The position numbers and the translations under genes are program-made. Shown piece by piece: positions 39,507-40,255 of a stretch of 40,255 nt of DNA. The DNA comes from Nanobdellota archaeon (GTDB lineage: Archaea > Nanobdellota > Nanobdellia > Parvarchaeales > Parvarchaeaceae): assembly GCA_021791655.1 (NCBI GenBank), contig JAJYWD010000005.1, positions 1 through 40,255 of the forward strand, in the 5' to 3' direction. The notes under the pieces were generated by a model, which was given only the letters and a program-made list of their open reading frames with translations, had not been told where the DNA came from and did no database searches. The stretch's first letter is position 1. Every line of letters begins with the position of its first letter.

Positions 39507-40255
39507 CTATGAAAAGTACGAAAGAACCATAACGCCAACTATAGCCATTATCATCCCGATCCGCTGGTTCGTTTCTGGTCTTTCTCTCAGAAATAGCAGC
39601 GCACAGATAACTGTTACTCCGCCCGCAAAACTTGCCAAGGTGGAAACTATAGGCAGGTCTACCTCCCCACCTGCAAACAGTGGATACATGAATGAGAGCA
39701 TACCAAACCCAAGAAAAGCTCCTGACACAATCACAGCAGCTATCATCTTTTTGCTCATTTTTACTATTATTTTCTGCTTCATAGCGAATAAAGCCGCAAA
39801 ACCAAGTGGAATGCTAGTGACATCCCATATGAAAGTCAGTAATGCAAAGCCTATGACCTTAGCATAAGCGCCCGCAAAGATAAAAGCCGCCGCGTATAAC
39901 ACTAACGCAATCACAGCACTTCCAGTTCCAAGCGCCGTAATTCTTGCACCATTTTTTAACGCACTTTTTCTGATAGAAAGCAACACTATACCGATAAGTA
40001 TGACTGCTATTGATATAACTTCTATTTTTGTTATAGCAACTCCAAGAATGAAGACAGCCCCTAATACAACAAGCGATGGATAAGAATTAACTATGGGCGC
40101 GGTTATTGACAGATTACCGAATCTGTAAGCTCTATACATAAACAATGCAGCTGCGAACATCGCTACTGATGTGACGATGGCTAGAAATAGTATCCAGTGA
40201 CTTATACCAAGATTTATCCCAAAGAATAGCATAACTGGAAATACTACAGCGGTGT
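39507..40255 (-). CDS. EamA/DMT-type small-molecule transporter, N-terminus outside window
   Basis: This membrane protein has about eight visible helices and two pseudo-repeated halves (LFLAIVTSVAMFAAALFMY, FGNLSITAPIVNSYPSLVV in the first; IVSTLASFAGGVTVICALLF and ERPETNQRIGMIM in the second), the EamA pattern of drug/metabolite exporters. An ATG lies at 40232, but the frame stays open to the window edge with transporter-like sequence before it (AVVFPV), so the true start is probably further upstream. The substrate is unknown. Confidence 0.7.
   Translation of the reverse strand, partial: TAVVFPVMLFFGINLGISHWILFLAIVTSVAMFAAALFMYRAYRFGNLSITAPIVNSYPSLVVLGAVFILGVAITKIEVISIAVILIGIVLLSIRKSALKNGARITALGTGSAVIALVLYAAAFIFAGAYAKVIGFALLTFIWDVTSIPLGFAALFAMKQKIIVKMSKKMIAAVIVSGAFLGFGMLSFMYPLFAGGEVDLPIVSTLASFAGGVTVICALLFLRERPETNQRIGMIMAIVGVMVLSYFS

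Noticed and set aside
1-40255. CRISPR array or cas genes
   Set aside because: No regularly spaced direct repeats are seen; the only dispersed repeats are the four single hairpins.
1-40255. Prophage or integrated plasmid
   Set aside because: No integrase, capsid, terminase or replication gene; apart from the TnpB remnants the content is chromosomal housekeeping.

Overview
The window reads as part of an archaeal chromosome, most likely from a small-genome DPANN-type lineage. A Micrarchaeota-like host is my best guess, from gene content alone. The archaeal markers are RNA polymerase subunit N, a stand-alone Lrp/AsnC (RAM) domain, an XPD-type Fe-S helicase next to a HerA-type ATPase, M16 peptidases, GatCAB, archaeal pilin-like N-termini, and TATA boxes placed about 26-30 nt upstream of start codons with no Shine-Dalgarno (leaderless mRNAs). 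Genes are tightly packed, with many 4-bp ATGA overlaps.

Layout. 1-4.3 kb: a decayed TnpB (IS605/IS1341-type) 3' end, a herA-like/xpd operon, a small membrane protein and an internally deleted TnpB element. 4.4-7.5 kb: a LamG pilin-like adhesin, a ferritin-like/VIT1 metal transporter and small proteins. 7.5-10.4 kb: a NitT/TauT-type ABC transporter (ATPase plus double permease), with its AAA-associated C-terminal domain encoded separately and convergently. 10.4-15.5 kb: an alkaline-phosphatase-superfamily enzyme, a 7-TM protein and gatC-gatA-gatB. 15.6-17.4 kb: a phosphoribosyltransferase/BtpA operon. 17.8-20.1 kb: gmhA plus a sugar epimerase, and an SGNH hydrolase. 20.1-26.3 kb: unknown proteins, a glycosyltransferase, an AAA ATPase, a truncated tnpB, a MazG-like enzyme and a second pilin-like protein. 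26.5-31.5 kb: HisRS with no usable start codon, inorganic pyrophosphatase and a pair of M16 peptidases (one lacking the zinc site). 31.5-34.5 kb: NAD salvage (pncB, divergent from pncA-like and nadE). 34.6-37.6 kb: a surface-glycan glycosyltransferase pair. 37.6-40.3 kb: tRNA-Ser(CGA), tRNA-Gly(UCC), the RAM domain, rpoN, an HD hydrolase, tRNA-Pro(UGG) and an EamA-type permease cut by the window edge.

How the genes fit together: NAD is made by salvage from nicotinamide/nicotinate. GatCAB and HisRS serve translation. GmhA, the epimerase and several glycosyltransferases suggest a glycosylated surface carrying pilin-like adhesins. The mobile component is one TnpB family, seen only as remnants and solo ends. 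The most unusual points are the missing HisRS start codon beside a leader ORF and a strong hairpin, the dispersed TnpB left-end hairpins, the BtpA/phosphoribosyltransferase pair, and the few small-protein genes that have leaders and strong Shine-Dalgarno sites among leaderless neighbours.
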